From Pieris napi (taxonomy: Eukaryota; Arthropoda; Insecta; Lepidoptera; Pieridae), in contig NC_062254.1 in the NCBI RefSeq assembly GCF_905475465.1, positions 8,748,001 to 8,812,000 of the forward strand: a stretch of DNA of 64,000 nt, given 5' to 3'. The position numbers and the translations under genes were made by a program. Position 1 is the first letter of the stretch; every line of letters begins with the position of its first letter. Below the pieces are notes generated by a model. The model made no database searches. It saw only the letters and a list, made by a program, of their open reading frames with translations, and was not told where the DNA came from. Positions 1-11,600 of the stretch are shown here, one piece after another.

Positions 1-997
1 AAATGAAAAGCGACTACGGATTCGATGGTCTATAAATAAGTGTCATTACTATATTAGTTGAGTTGTCTAATGGGTAATTTTAATGTTTAAAGTAGATAAT
101 TTTAAAAGCAGGTCAATTTATAAATAATCAACAACATTAAATCGTTTATAGATTCGTGTTAATGTATTCTGCGCACCAAAACATGGTCGTACAAAGGTCG
201 GACGTCGTCGAATTTTGGAGTGACCTTGATTGTTGAAGTTAACAATTTCGCTGTTAAAAAACGATTTAATTTGTCTTAATAGAATTAACATTTTTAATTT
301 ATTAATTAAATAACCGTAAAGCATTAAAAAATACAATTAAGAGGCGCGAGTGAGATTTTAAAAGACCTTTCAATTGGTGAAAACCATCCAACTGAACCAT
401 TTCTATGGGACTTCGGACGGCCTTGTGATGTATGCAAATGATAAGGTCTCGGGTTCAGTTCACAGCCGAAAATTGCGGTCGGAGTGTTTTAAAACACGAC
501 AGGGTACGACTTAAGTTGTCATGCCGACGATGCTCTCATTGTACTCCGACCGTACGTCCCATTATAGAGAATACACACTTTTCCACTTCCAGGCTATATA
601 TCCTAGAGAATTTGAGACCATTTCGTAGTAGAACCGAACCATTTATCACTTTTAGCAGCAGATGTATATTACATTAACGAAGATGATATAACATAAAAAA
701 AACCTCTCAGATTTCTCAAACGGGTTGTACTTTTCACGGCGTCGAAAAGGGCTGTCTGAGCTGGCTGAGAGACCCACGGCCCATTGTTGTACTCTCATTC
801 TCTTTAGGTGACCAGTCCAAAACCAGTTCGTTTCCCTATGATGTTGGGTTGCGGTACTATTTCCTCATTTCTCCCCCTCCAACTCCATCTTCCTTTTTGG
901 ACTAAGAGTTCCTTCCGGCTACAGGTAGTACGGATTCGCCACATGGTTATTATTATTCAGTGCCTGCGATAGTGGAATTAAATTGGATTATAAAGTA
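1..997. other. Unassigned upstream DNA
   Basis: No supported gene. Open frames here are short. The minus-strand one at 118-336 and the plus one at 432-677 lack family signatures, except for a weak resemblance at 545-650 to the first coding exon of gene 2, discussed in the findings. The rest is AT-rich and may include old repeat sequence. Confidence 0.4.
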
Positions 998-1215
998 AAG
1001 TCAAATCATTTATTTCAATTAGACCACCTAAAATGGCACTTTTGAACGTCAAACAAAATACAAAGAAGATTCTAGTTGCCCCTTCCAAAAGGTAGTTTCG
1101 TGTGGAGAAGAATGGGCAAGAAACTCCACACTTACTCTTTTAAAATAGGTTTACAATATTTTGTTTACATTAGTTAAATAATTATATGTGAAGACAATGT
1201 ACTCTTAGAATAAAA
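998..1215. repeat. Dispersed repeat A, copy 1
   Basis: Nearly identical to 25763-25984. Both run from aagtcaaatcatttatttca to tagaataaaac and include agaatgggcaagaaactcca. It resembles the 3' untranslated tail of a lepidopteran non-LTR element, in reverse orientation. It is non-coding here. Confidence 0.75.
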
Positions 1216-1601
1216 CATGTTAGCCCTGCATATAATTTATATGAACAATCGATTGTGATCCTACGTCATGTTTGTTTACTCGAAAATAATTTTAATCTAT
1301 ACTAAAAATAATCGTAATTATTTGTGTTGCCATGATAACAATGTTAGTTTAAAGTAGATAAATTGGATGATAAATTTTACAATTCTTGTGATGGTGATAA
1401 AAACATTTTATCATACCAGTTAAAATGGATAGAAAAAAATTAATTTAATGTAATTGATGTTTTCATTGTCTTATTAATTGCCCTTATATGTTACTATTAG
1501 GTACTACTAAACTTTACCTTGAACAATAACAATTTTACTTCAATTCTTTTGTTCTTTTCAATTTTACTTCATTATACCACTAATAATTATTTATCATTGT
1601 G

Positions 1602-1923
1602 GTATATATGTCGCAGTCAACTAGCTTAATTAGCCGTTTAATCAAGAGCCTAGGCTCTTTACTAAACAGCGCCGTTTAACTAACGGCCTGAACGATATTC
1701 AGCCGTAGCATTTATTACAACATTTAATAAACTGGCTGGCTAATGCTTAGGAAATGAACAGGATAGGCAAGTAATGTAACGTCATGGATTCAAGTCATTA
1801 TCCTAGCTCTTTGATCAAATGGCTGAATATCATTCAGGCCGTTAGTTAAATGGTGCTGTTTACTAAAGAGACTAGACTGTTGATTTAACGGCTAATTAAG
1901 CTAGTTGGCTACGATATATATAC
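1602..1923. mobile_element. Palindromic MITE
   Basis: Inverted arms of about 90 bp. The left arm contains caactagcttaattagccg and actaacggcctgaac; the right arm carries their reverse complements (cggctaattaagctagttg, ttcaggccgttagt). There is no reading frame. Its inner motif gccgtttaactaacggcc resembles the arms of the MITE at 33628-33993, so the two may be related families. Confidence 0.75.
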
Positions 1924-4286
1924 AGCCGAGGTCAAGGCGGGAATAATAATCGAATAGCTATAGTAATAGAAAAGTCATGGTACATTTTTGTATTGAAAAC
2001 ATAGGAAGCGCTCCGTGGGCGTATTTGCAATTATAGTGCCAACTTGGGGGATTTCCTCTTATACTTAGGGGAAAACAAGATGTCCAGGGGGATTTTTAGG
2101 GGTAAATTTTACAATTTATATTAATCCTCGAACCCAACCAACAACTAAACTAAATACAAAGTCCAATCGTGGCTATAGCTAATACTCCAAGATATAAATA
2201 ATGGCTCAACGGTTAGAAAAGTACAAAATACTCTAAAATAATGTATAAAATATATATACCAAGAAAAGTTAAAAAATATAATCATTACTTGATACATATT
2301 ATTAGCTCTTCAATTAATATATGTAAATGTGTAAAATACAGCCGCATAACCACAACAGAAATTTTATACTAATTAAATTTATTTTTAATTCATATTTGAA
2401 ATTACCTATCAAACTATACAATAAAAAAATTAGGGATTTTTAATCAATATTTAGGGATATTTGAAGTTCGTAGGGGGAACATTCTGTAGGAGACAGGAGT
2501 TGGCATGAGGCATCACTGAAGGAAACTGGGAAGTCTTAACTTAACTCTTAAAGTCTTAACCTAAAGTCTGAACGTCATGTGTCGTGTGTGCACTGTGCAG
2601 TTGTAAACTAGAAAAAAAAATGGAATGTCGAAGCTTTTCGAAACTATCGTTAATGTGCCATAGCTCATAAGAATTAAGAATAATGAATAATCTTCAAACT
2701 TTCCACTCACGGCTACGTGTTCATACGTGCTATTTGTATAATATAGGTAAGTTATAACACAAAACCCTTAACTGTTTTGGTAAGATTTTTACAAAACTTA
2801 AGTGTAAGTATCTTTGATATGTTTTTTATGATTTTACATAGGTTTTATAAAATAGAGGTACGAAAAAAAAAGCGCTTAGCGCCTTTGCTTTAGTATTTAA
2901 ATTGTTATTGCTTTTTTGGAAAATAGTCTACATATGGCTTTTTGTTTATGTATTCAATGATATAAGATCTAATTAAAACGGACAAATACAGTCAAGCTGT
3001 TTTAGGATTAACCTAGATCATCTCTGTAATCTTGACCATAGAATAGTTAATAATTTTCATGAACAATACTACTATTGTGAAGCCAACGTGTCTTGCTGAG
3101 GACAATAGGAATCATAGTCGCACAAGAATTATAATTAACATTTCAATTTGTAGCATGTGCAACATAGCTATTTATTATTGAGATCCTTTCCCTGAAGATA
3201 TTAAATAAAAATATAGATCATGATATTAAAAGCATCCTATAATCAAGATCAATTGATGGTTAATGCCATAGTGAATTTATATAATTTATATTAATACTAA
3301 ACAATTATTTTCAATATATGTGTTTTGCTGTCTATTCATACATTAAAGACTATCTAGGGTAATAGAACATTCTCATATAATTTTATGATTCAAAATTTTA
3401 ATCATGTGATCAGGACGGGATAACCACCATCTAACAATAATACCAACTATTAAAAGATCTTAGAACAAAATAATTCACACTCACTCTGCTGGTGCTGCGA
3501 CACAAAACTTTTACTAAAAAACTATAAAATTACTATAGGACTACTGGATTTTTTTATGTAAATTAAATTTAAAGTGTACTTGATACATAACTATACAGAA
3601 ATTTAATAAAATATAACAGTAAATCAACATGTAATATAACATAAGATATCCAAAGAACTATTAATGTATATAATTACTATAAAGAACTGTAATTATGCAC
3701 ACAACTTACCTTACAGTAAATCACAAATCACTGCTACATTTAAAATAAAACAGAAAAAAACCAATATGGTTTATAAAACACCAGCATCCAAATTACTTTG
3801 AGCTGTATCGGCCATAGCTTTTGCTTCCCTAAGTATTCCAACGCATATATTTTATTCTTAACATGACTATGGCACTGCAGAAGCTATTAGTTTCTATAAA
3901 AACAGGTGCAGTTGATATTGAACAATGCGGTTGGGCCCAATTTGTTCAGTTACTAGTAGTTGGTACTTGAGACTTAAATTTAGCTTATTGTATGCTATTA
4001 CAGAAGATGTAGAGGTGTCCTTAGTTGATGGGCACCTAACGGCTACACTTATATAAATAACCCAGTATCTTTGTTCTCAAATTCTATACAAATATGGTAA
4101 TTGCTCGAGAGAAAACTTAATTTCTTTTAACTTAGTTATTTTACTACTACATAGCATCTGAACTATTGGCGTTTGATAGTTCCATTAATATTCCTGGTGT
4201 TATTTCTGTGTTATGTTGATGTTTTCACCAGCGCGGCGCCTGTTGCCATTTAATTGACGCCACACGCTCAACATTTTAATTCGCAA
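1924..4286. other. Non-coding AT-rich stretch
   Basis: I see no supported exon or named repeat here. The DNA is AT-rich with many homopolymer runs. A 26-codon minus-strand opening near 3773-3850 was considered and rejected. Confidence 0.4.
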
Positions 4287-4455
4287 AGTCAAAAATCATT
4301 TATTAATGTAGGTAACACAATGTACACTTATGAACGTCAAAAAAATAAATACACATTAAATGCTTCTAATTTTACATTTACTGCCAGTTCTTAAATCAAG
4401 GGCGTAGAACGGAAGAGAAGAACTGGCAATAAACTCCGCCACTCTTTTCGCTTGA
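4287..4455 (-). repeat. LINE 3'-UTR family B, copy 1
   Basis: Contains actgccagttcttaaatcaa, then agaagaactggcaataaact and the ccgccactctttt block. This block is shared with 44498-44680, 48665-48870 and 56250-56475. Orientation is inferred from 48665-49080, where it follows the C-terminus of a reverse transcriptase on the minus strand. Confidence 0.7.
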
Positions 4456-4589
4456 GTCAAAATCTTAAGTCGCAGGTTGACCAACGTTTAAAAATGAAAA
4501 CTGCGCTTGTAATCCACGATCATGATTGCTATTTGAAGAAATAATTATGTGGTTTATATAAAAAATAAAGAGTTAAATATAAGAGACTT

Positions 4590-4805
4590 TCCTCCAACTT
4601 TGATTTTGTTCCCTTTGAACTCTTGGAGCGTGGGGTTCAAGTGCACAGGCGCTAATTAAAAATGTAAGTTGACGCCTGGTAGATAGTACCAGTGACCCTA
4701 GAGCTGGTGCTTTTCTCGCTCAACGAATAAGTATCGGAATACAGCGAGGTAATGCTGCCAGCGTTAAAGGTACACTGCCACAGGGACCAAACTTTTTAAA
4801 TATAT
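4590..4805 (+). pseudogene. Retroelement ORF fragment, family C, copy 1
   Basis: Decayed coding repeat with the translated pattern RLVDST.DPRAGAFLAQRIS followed by GNAASVKGTLPQGPNF. It recurs at 16205-16400 and 46370-46622 and, divergently, at 33065-33205. Minus-strand tails are at 29630 and 51605. It is probably the C-terminal end of a non-LTR element protein. The family is not named with certainty. Confidence 0.6.
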
Positions 4806-4929
4806 TATTATTATTTTTTAATAAATAAATGATCAAATCATAATTTACCAGAATATTGGCGTAAGTGAAGTTTGATAAAAAGAGAAATCTCTGCCCTACT
4901 GAAAACTTATTTTAGGAATTCTGTTACCT

Positions 4930-5215
4930 TAGATGTTGTCACTGGAGAATCGCAGAAAATTAATTGATGTATCGTTTGCCATTAAGATACTTAACAATCA
5001 GGTAGATTGCCCCAACCTTTTAACAAAATTTAAATTTCGTGTACCCAGTAGACATCCCAGACATCCCATTATCCCATTTGTCCCTCCATTCCGGAGAACG
5101 CGTATTGGCCAAAATTCACCGATGTCCAGATTGAGCACTCTGTTAAACGAGCTGGATCTGGATATCCATAGTTTCTCCCCTCACACATTAAGAGCGATTT
5201 TCGTTTAATGTTTAT
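4930..5215 (+). pseudogene. LINE reverse-transcriptase C-terminal fragment
   Basis: The open frame MLSLENRRKLIDVSFAIKIL, then NQVDCPNLLTKFKFRVPSR and SPMSRLSTLLNELDLDIHSF matches the conserved tail after the reverse-transcriptase domain of insect non-LTR retrotransposons. There is no upstream catalytic domain, so it is a 5'-truncated relic just upstream of the first gene 1 exon seen. Confidence 0.7.
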
Positions 5216-5403
5216 TTAAATTATATTATTGTTTTGCTTAATTTATTTTTATTATTTCTTATATGCTATGTTTGTCTGTAAGTGCTAGACACATTAAAAT
5301 TTTTATTTTTATTTTGCTTTTATCAATGTATCAGTGTGCCGAGCGTTGGCAAGCTTTTTTATTTATAAATAAATAAATTTCTTGAATACACGTATAATTG
5401 CAG

Positions 5404-5614
5404 ATATGTTCGGCCACTGGACGTGGATACACCTATGAACAAGCATTCAAATTATCAAATACTTTCGCTGCTAATCTCAGGAGAAAATTAAACATTCGTG
5501 ATGGCGACACAGTTGCGGTTATCCTGCCGAATGTCCCAGATTTTCCACTGGTTGCTTTGGGTATTTTGGAAGCTGGCGGAGTTATAACAACCGTCAATCC
5601 TATTTACACTGCAC
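5404..5614 (+). CDS. Gene 1, first exon seen
   Basis: Begins after the acceptor attgcag and ends before GTACGT. It encodes GRGYTYEQAFKLSN through GGVITTVNPIYTA, the substrate-side part of the AMP-binding domain. It is 211 bp long, the same as its counterpart in gene 2, and leaves phase 1. A 5' exon must precede it because family members have about 50-60 more residues. Confidence 0.88.
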
Positions 5615-8600
5615 GTACGTTGTTCTTTTAACTATTAAACGTAATAGAACGAGATCCGGCTGCAGGATTAGTGCGTTCATCTGTTTTTTTGCTAAAAACC
5701 AAATTTTTATGTATATTTATAATTAGGAGATTATGTATGTTTAATTAAAATATTTTTAATTGAATTGAATGGCTTAAAAGCGTCGCACAGCCGGCAATCG
5801 CTATCCTCGTCTAAGGGCCGATTTACATTATCTTAGTGTTTAGCAGAGTGCTTTAGGATAGTACTTTAGTTGAAACATGTAAACGCTACTTGCTTTAGTA
5901 CGGTTCTACTTGCTTTAGTACGGTTCTACTTGACTTTCAAGTTTCAAGTCAAAATAGAATCGCTTTTTATTTTTGTTTCAAGTGATACCCCTCCCGCGCC
6001 CGCGCACCCCCCGAGATCTTCCTTCGTTGTGTGTAAACACGTAATTTAGTAAAATCTTTAGGAGAGTGCATAAGTGCCGTGAAACGCGTGCGTGTTTTTT
6101 TGATTTTTAAAGATGGCTAAATGGTCGGAAGATACAACTTTCAAATTTGTGTCTGAATATGTTGTTCACGAATGTTTGTGGAACGTTAAAAACAATTTAT
6201 ACAAAAACAAACAGGCTAGGCATTCGGCATACACTGCCTTAAAAGAAGCTATTTTGTTTATTATTTATATTTAGTTTATTTATTTCGAATAAAATCTCGT
6301 CTTCTATTTGTTCCATAACTACAGTCAGTATTTTGCGTAGAATAGAGTGTATTTGCCGACGTCGTTGCGCGTTCATTGTGGCGCTGTAATGATACTCTAC
6401 TGGAAGAAATGTAAACGTTCACTCGCAACGCACTAAAGCACTAAAGAACTTGCCTTTCAAGTTGTACTAAAGCACTCTCCTAAACACTAAAATAATGTAA
6501 ATCGGCCTTAACAAATGGTGTTATGCGTTAACTTTCTTTCACTCTACCTTAAATATTTATCATCTTTAACCAGCAACCCTTATTTGCAGCCATATTTAAT
6601 TAGGCAACCATATTTGATAATTAATAGAAAAATATACATATTCTCCTAATTATAAATATACATAAAAATTTGGTTTTTAGCTAATAACAGATGAACGCAC
6701 TAATCCTGCAGCCAGATCTTAGACTATAGTGGGAACCTTAAACTAAACGTTTTATTTTTTTGAGAATCGAGTTTTAATAGGTGTATTATTATTTTAAGAA
6801 GATCCTTAAAATTCAATTAAAATTTTGTATTTTTTAATACGGCTAGAATTACGTTTTAGTTATACAGTCAAAACCGTTTACGACGACATCGTTTAGAAAA
6901 ACATACCGGTTTTATTGACCAAAATCAAAGGTCCCTGCTGAATTTTATTGTATTAGGTTCTTAATAACAATGTCATCGGCTGTTAATGCTATCGGTTTAC
7001 GACGAAATATGAGTAGTCCCTTCGATGTCGTTATAACAGATTTTGACTGTGGCGTTGTCCTAATTGGCGAAGATCGCACGATGACACGATGCGGTCTCGT
7101 CGTGCGATGAGTTCAAACATACAGATTTCATCAGAGTGTTCTATTTGCCTCGCAAGTAATCGTGCGAGCACATGAAATGCTTTAATAACGATCGTACAAT
7201 GCGTTTGATCGTGCGATCATGTAATCAAAGCAACAGATCTCTTTTGAGTGTCCTAATCGGTTACTACGCGATGCGTCGACGAGCGCCAGCCATCGAACGA
7301 TGGCATCACACGATGGACATCGCGCGACCTATTAGGACACCTGTTAGGTCATCGCACGACCACTTTGATCGTGAGATGAAAAACGCATCGCGCCATCGTA
7401 CGATCGCTCCCAATTAGGACGCCGCCTAAATCTCCAAAATAAAGGTTCTTGCCTTAATACAATAGTCATCATTCTAATCAATCAAGTTTTAATTTCAGAT
7501 GAAATCCAACGTCAACTTTTGATGTCTGATGCAAAAGTTGTTGTGACACTCCCAGATAGAGTTGGTGTGGTTCGGGATGCTTTAAAAATAGCCAAACTTA
7601 ATTTACCAATAATAGTTGTGAAAACAAACGGACAATCCATAGCTGATGGAACAATAGCATTTAATGAACTAAGCGAAGATGTTCACGTTGACAAATCGTG
7701 TCTAAAAGAAGTAAAACGAAATATAAATGATATTTGCTTTCTTCCTTATTCAAGTGGAACTACTGGGCTGCCGAAAGGAGTTGAATTGACTCATAAAAAC
7801 ATTATTGCTAATTGTGAACAAATTAATGAGCCAAAGATAATGTGTCACAATGAAACTACAGGTAATAAGGGTAAACTTATAGTATAAGATCCCGATATAC
7901 AACGACCTTCACCGAGATGCTTATTTAATGAAACGTATTTTATATTTAATTTAATATGTCAATAAATATAATCCATATGGGTTGCCTAGCAAATTTCAGT
8001 CCAGAGTATGTTTAATTAATATTAAAAAAAAAATATTTTTTTTATAATTTGCATGTAGTAGTGGCCTTCATACTTTCGATTGGTGTAGAATTTATCTAAT
8101 AATCATACCGGTGAAATGTTTAAAAAATATTTTTAAAAAAATATTAATAAAAATACTCTGGACTGAAATTTGCTAGGCAACCCATATGGATTATATTTAT
8201 TGACATATTAAATTAAATATAAAATACGTTTCATTAAATAAGCATCTCGGTGAAGGTCGTTACATATCCAAACTAGTATTGGAAATTTAAACCAATTGGA
8301 AGATGGTTATGGGTCTCTTGTTTTAATTTTGGCTAGCGATGACAATCATAAATTAAACTTTTAATATTACTACGTATTTAAAACCAAATATTTTGATATA
8401 AATTGTGAAGTGCAGTCTACCTTGAAATTCTTATATGAAATCGTATTCACAAAAACACTTTTTTATAACAAGATGTTTTTATTGCATTATTTTTCCTGCT
8501 TTATCTTTAATATTTAGATAATAAACTTTTTGCAACTTTCAAATACATAGTAATAATAATAATTAAAAACATTATTGGTTACCTTTAAAGCAGAATTTTG

Positions 8601-11600
8601 TAATTTAACAAAATCAAAGTTGGAGGAAAGATTCATATTAACTGAAAAAAAAAATCTTTAGTTCAGTTCACTTACAAGGGCACACCGTGTCTTAATAATT
8701 AAATTTACTATACGTAATTATACATAAAATACATATCAATATTAGGTGCATACGAGGGTGGATCCAAAAGTTCTAAGCCAGACCAAGAACGTGAAAGAGT
8801 AGTTCGTGTAAATAATTTTTCATTTTTCGACATAAGCTCCATCTAGCTCAACACACTTCACTTTTACTTGACTAACTATTATTTCAATACTCCTCTTAGA
8901 AACCCCAGTCGCATCTGATGTCAAATTAAATATAATATTTTTTCATTAAACTGTTTTTATTAAGATGCTTAAAATAATTAAAAATATTGTGCACCATTTC
9001 ACGAGATTGCCCTGGTAATGTTTGAAAAAAGATCAACATGTATAAAATAATAATAATATAAAACAGTAAAGAAAAACCATAACTGTCTCTTTTATACTCA
9101 TAAGCTTGACCGAGCGCGAGAGAGACGGACAGTCTTCATGATGTATTTGTGATTGTATTTCAGTTTGACATCACGTCTCGCGCTTATTCAGACACTACAC
9201 AAGCACAAAGTGTAAATGTGTTGAAGCCGCCAGCTTTAGATAACATACCTATATTTCAATATGTCTAATAATACCAAATATTTATAACAATAATTTAGTA
9301 AAATTAATAATAATTTATACATTATTATTGCAGACGTATGAAACTAGAAATTGATTTAATATATATCGATAATGATAATATAACCTTATTACATTTTTCA
9401 CCCAGTTTACAGTGTTTTTGTAGTGAAAACATTTGATTTAATTCAATAATAAAAATTAATCTGTCCAATTGCAGCTAACTAAAGTGCTTTTTTGTCTCTT
9501 TCCATCACAGCGTAAACACAATTTGTTAGAAAGAGACAAAGGTATTGTCTTTTATTGACATAACTTTCACACATTTGATAGTAAAACGGATTGAAGTTAT
9601 GTATTTACAATAATTTTTCATAATTTTAAATTTAACCGACGTTTCGCGTTTACAGCGTGCGTGGTCACGGTGACTGAAAACAAAAGGTGTTGAATGTCAA
9701 AAAGTATCACAGCTGTAGAAAAAGTTGCATTATCTGTATTTGTCTTCGCGGTTTTTTTCCATCTTTTAGTCGATACTAACTCCTTCATAAAATTGTTTTA
9801 TTATCAGACACAAAGGTTTCAATAAAAGAGTGCATTTGCTTTGGTTTATGAATAAGTAAATAATTTAATTTTAAATTACAGCAAAACACCAAGATTCGGT
9901 TTTAGCGGTTCTGCCATTCTTCCATATTTATTCAGCATCAGTGCTGATGTTCCACAAGATGTCGCAGGGAATCAAGTTGGTTGCGGTTCCGAAGTTTCAG
10001 CCGGAGGCATTTCTACACGCTCTTGAAAAGTTCAAAGTTAATATCCTGTTCTGTGCTCCTCCAATAGGTGAGTTTTAATAAAATCCGACAATTTTTTTAA
10101 CAACGTGCTGACGTTAAGGCAGGTGGGTAAAACAAAATTCTTACAAAATCTTAACAGTTACCACTAATGCGATAGAACGCCACAATAATACCTACACCGA
10201 TTATCCTACAATTAAAAAATATATACATATGTACTTAGATCTTATAACTAATAATATAGCATGCAACTGTCGTGAACTCAGCCAGTGTACAAACAAATAG
10301 GTCTACCTCGACAGAGATTTTATTTATTGAAGTTATACTTCTTTGACACAAAATTAACATAATGAAGTTAGTTCTAGGTGGCATGAAAATCGATAATAAC
10401 TATGTTCAAGTTGTATATTCTAGTATTTTATATTTAAAACACGTGTTTCGTAACAGTACAATTAAAAAGTGTGAATAAATAAATATTATTTTGGTGTTTT
10501 TATTAAATCAATTTCATATACGACGGTGATAGTAGTTACTAATAATAATTTTATTGATTAATTTTAATATTTATCGTTAATCACTACTGCATTTTAGTTA
10601 TTTTTTTTCCATACGCCAAAGAAGTATAACTTCTAACGCACTCTTTTTTTATTTGTATTGCTCGCATGAGTGGCTCTTCGCTAAGCAAGTTATACTGATA
10701 CATAATAATATTATAAATAAAAGAAAGAACCGACAATCACATATATAATCAAATATTAATTAAAAATACCTTATAGGTTTTTAGTATGATTTAAAAAACT
10801 ATTTATTAAAACACGTTTCATTATCACAATTCTGCCCTGCGATTCTGTAACTCACTTCACGAACTCACACAGCGGTTTTCGCATCGGCGGTCTCTCTCAA
10901 ATCAGTCGTGAAGCAGTCATTTTATGATTTGGCATTCTGAAAAGGTGGGAGCTTGTACTTTATTGTTTATCAGAATGCCAAATCATAAAATGACTGCTTC
11001 ACGACTGATTTGAGAGAGACCGCCGATGCGAAAACCGCTGTGTGAGTTCGTGAAGTGAGTTACAGAATCGCAGGGCAGATGTTTCTCTACCCATTAGTTG
11101 ACTCTAAATAAATAAAATTGATAAGAATAACGTCTGAGTTTAGTCTTTCAGCATATTACTCGACGCGTTTTGTCACGCGTTTGTACGTAAATATCTTGTT
11201 TATGGTTTCATCTATTGAATAAATAAAATAATAAATAAAAGTGCCTGACACACGCCGTCGACTTTTCGGTCGGTACTTTATTATACACAATAACAGGCGC
11301 TCAACTAGTTCTAGGTATATGTGAACGATGTAAAGCAAAGAAAAAACTTTATTATACACAATATACAGGATATTTAGGTAAACTAAAGTTCACCACACTA
11401 GGATTCCCTGTGTTGTGAGCGCCAGTCTCTTCCTTTTGACATGTTAACTGTACTTTATGATTTCTACATAATACAAATTTATAACACAATATAATACTAT
11501 TTTTGCACAATAAGTTAATAATAATATTTTCTTTATCAGCATGGGACAGTTGATAAATTATTGTTTGAGATTTTTAGTAATTATATAATGTGAGTTTTGA

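Larger units (their letters stand above)
5652..6718. mobile_element. Old palindromic element split by a Harbinger insertion
   Basis: The arm from 5652 (ggctgcaggattagtgcgtt) to about 5740 is the reverse complement of about 6640-6718, including ttataaatatacataaaaat. The two arms are separated by the younger element at 5815-6508. It lies in gene 1's first visible intron. Confidence 0.75.

Noticed and set aside
3773..3850. Minus-strand opening ending GILREAKAMADTAQSNLDAGVL, suggestive of a C-terminal exon
   Set aside because: Only 26 codons long, with no convincing acceptor and no upstream partner exon. The composition looks protein-like but chance cannot be excluded.
7172..7417. 81-codon frame rich in Arg and His
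   Set aside because: It lies wholly inside a MITE made of cgtgcgatc-type subrepeats, so the frame is a by-product of the repeat.
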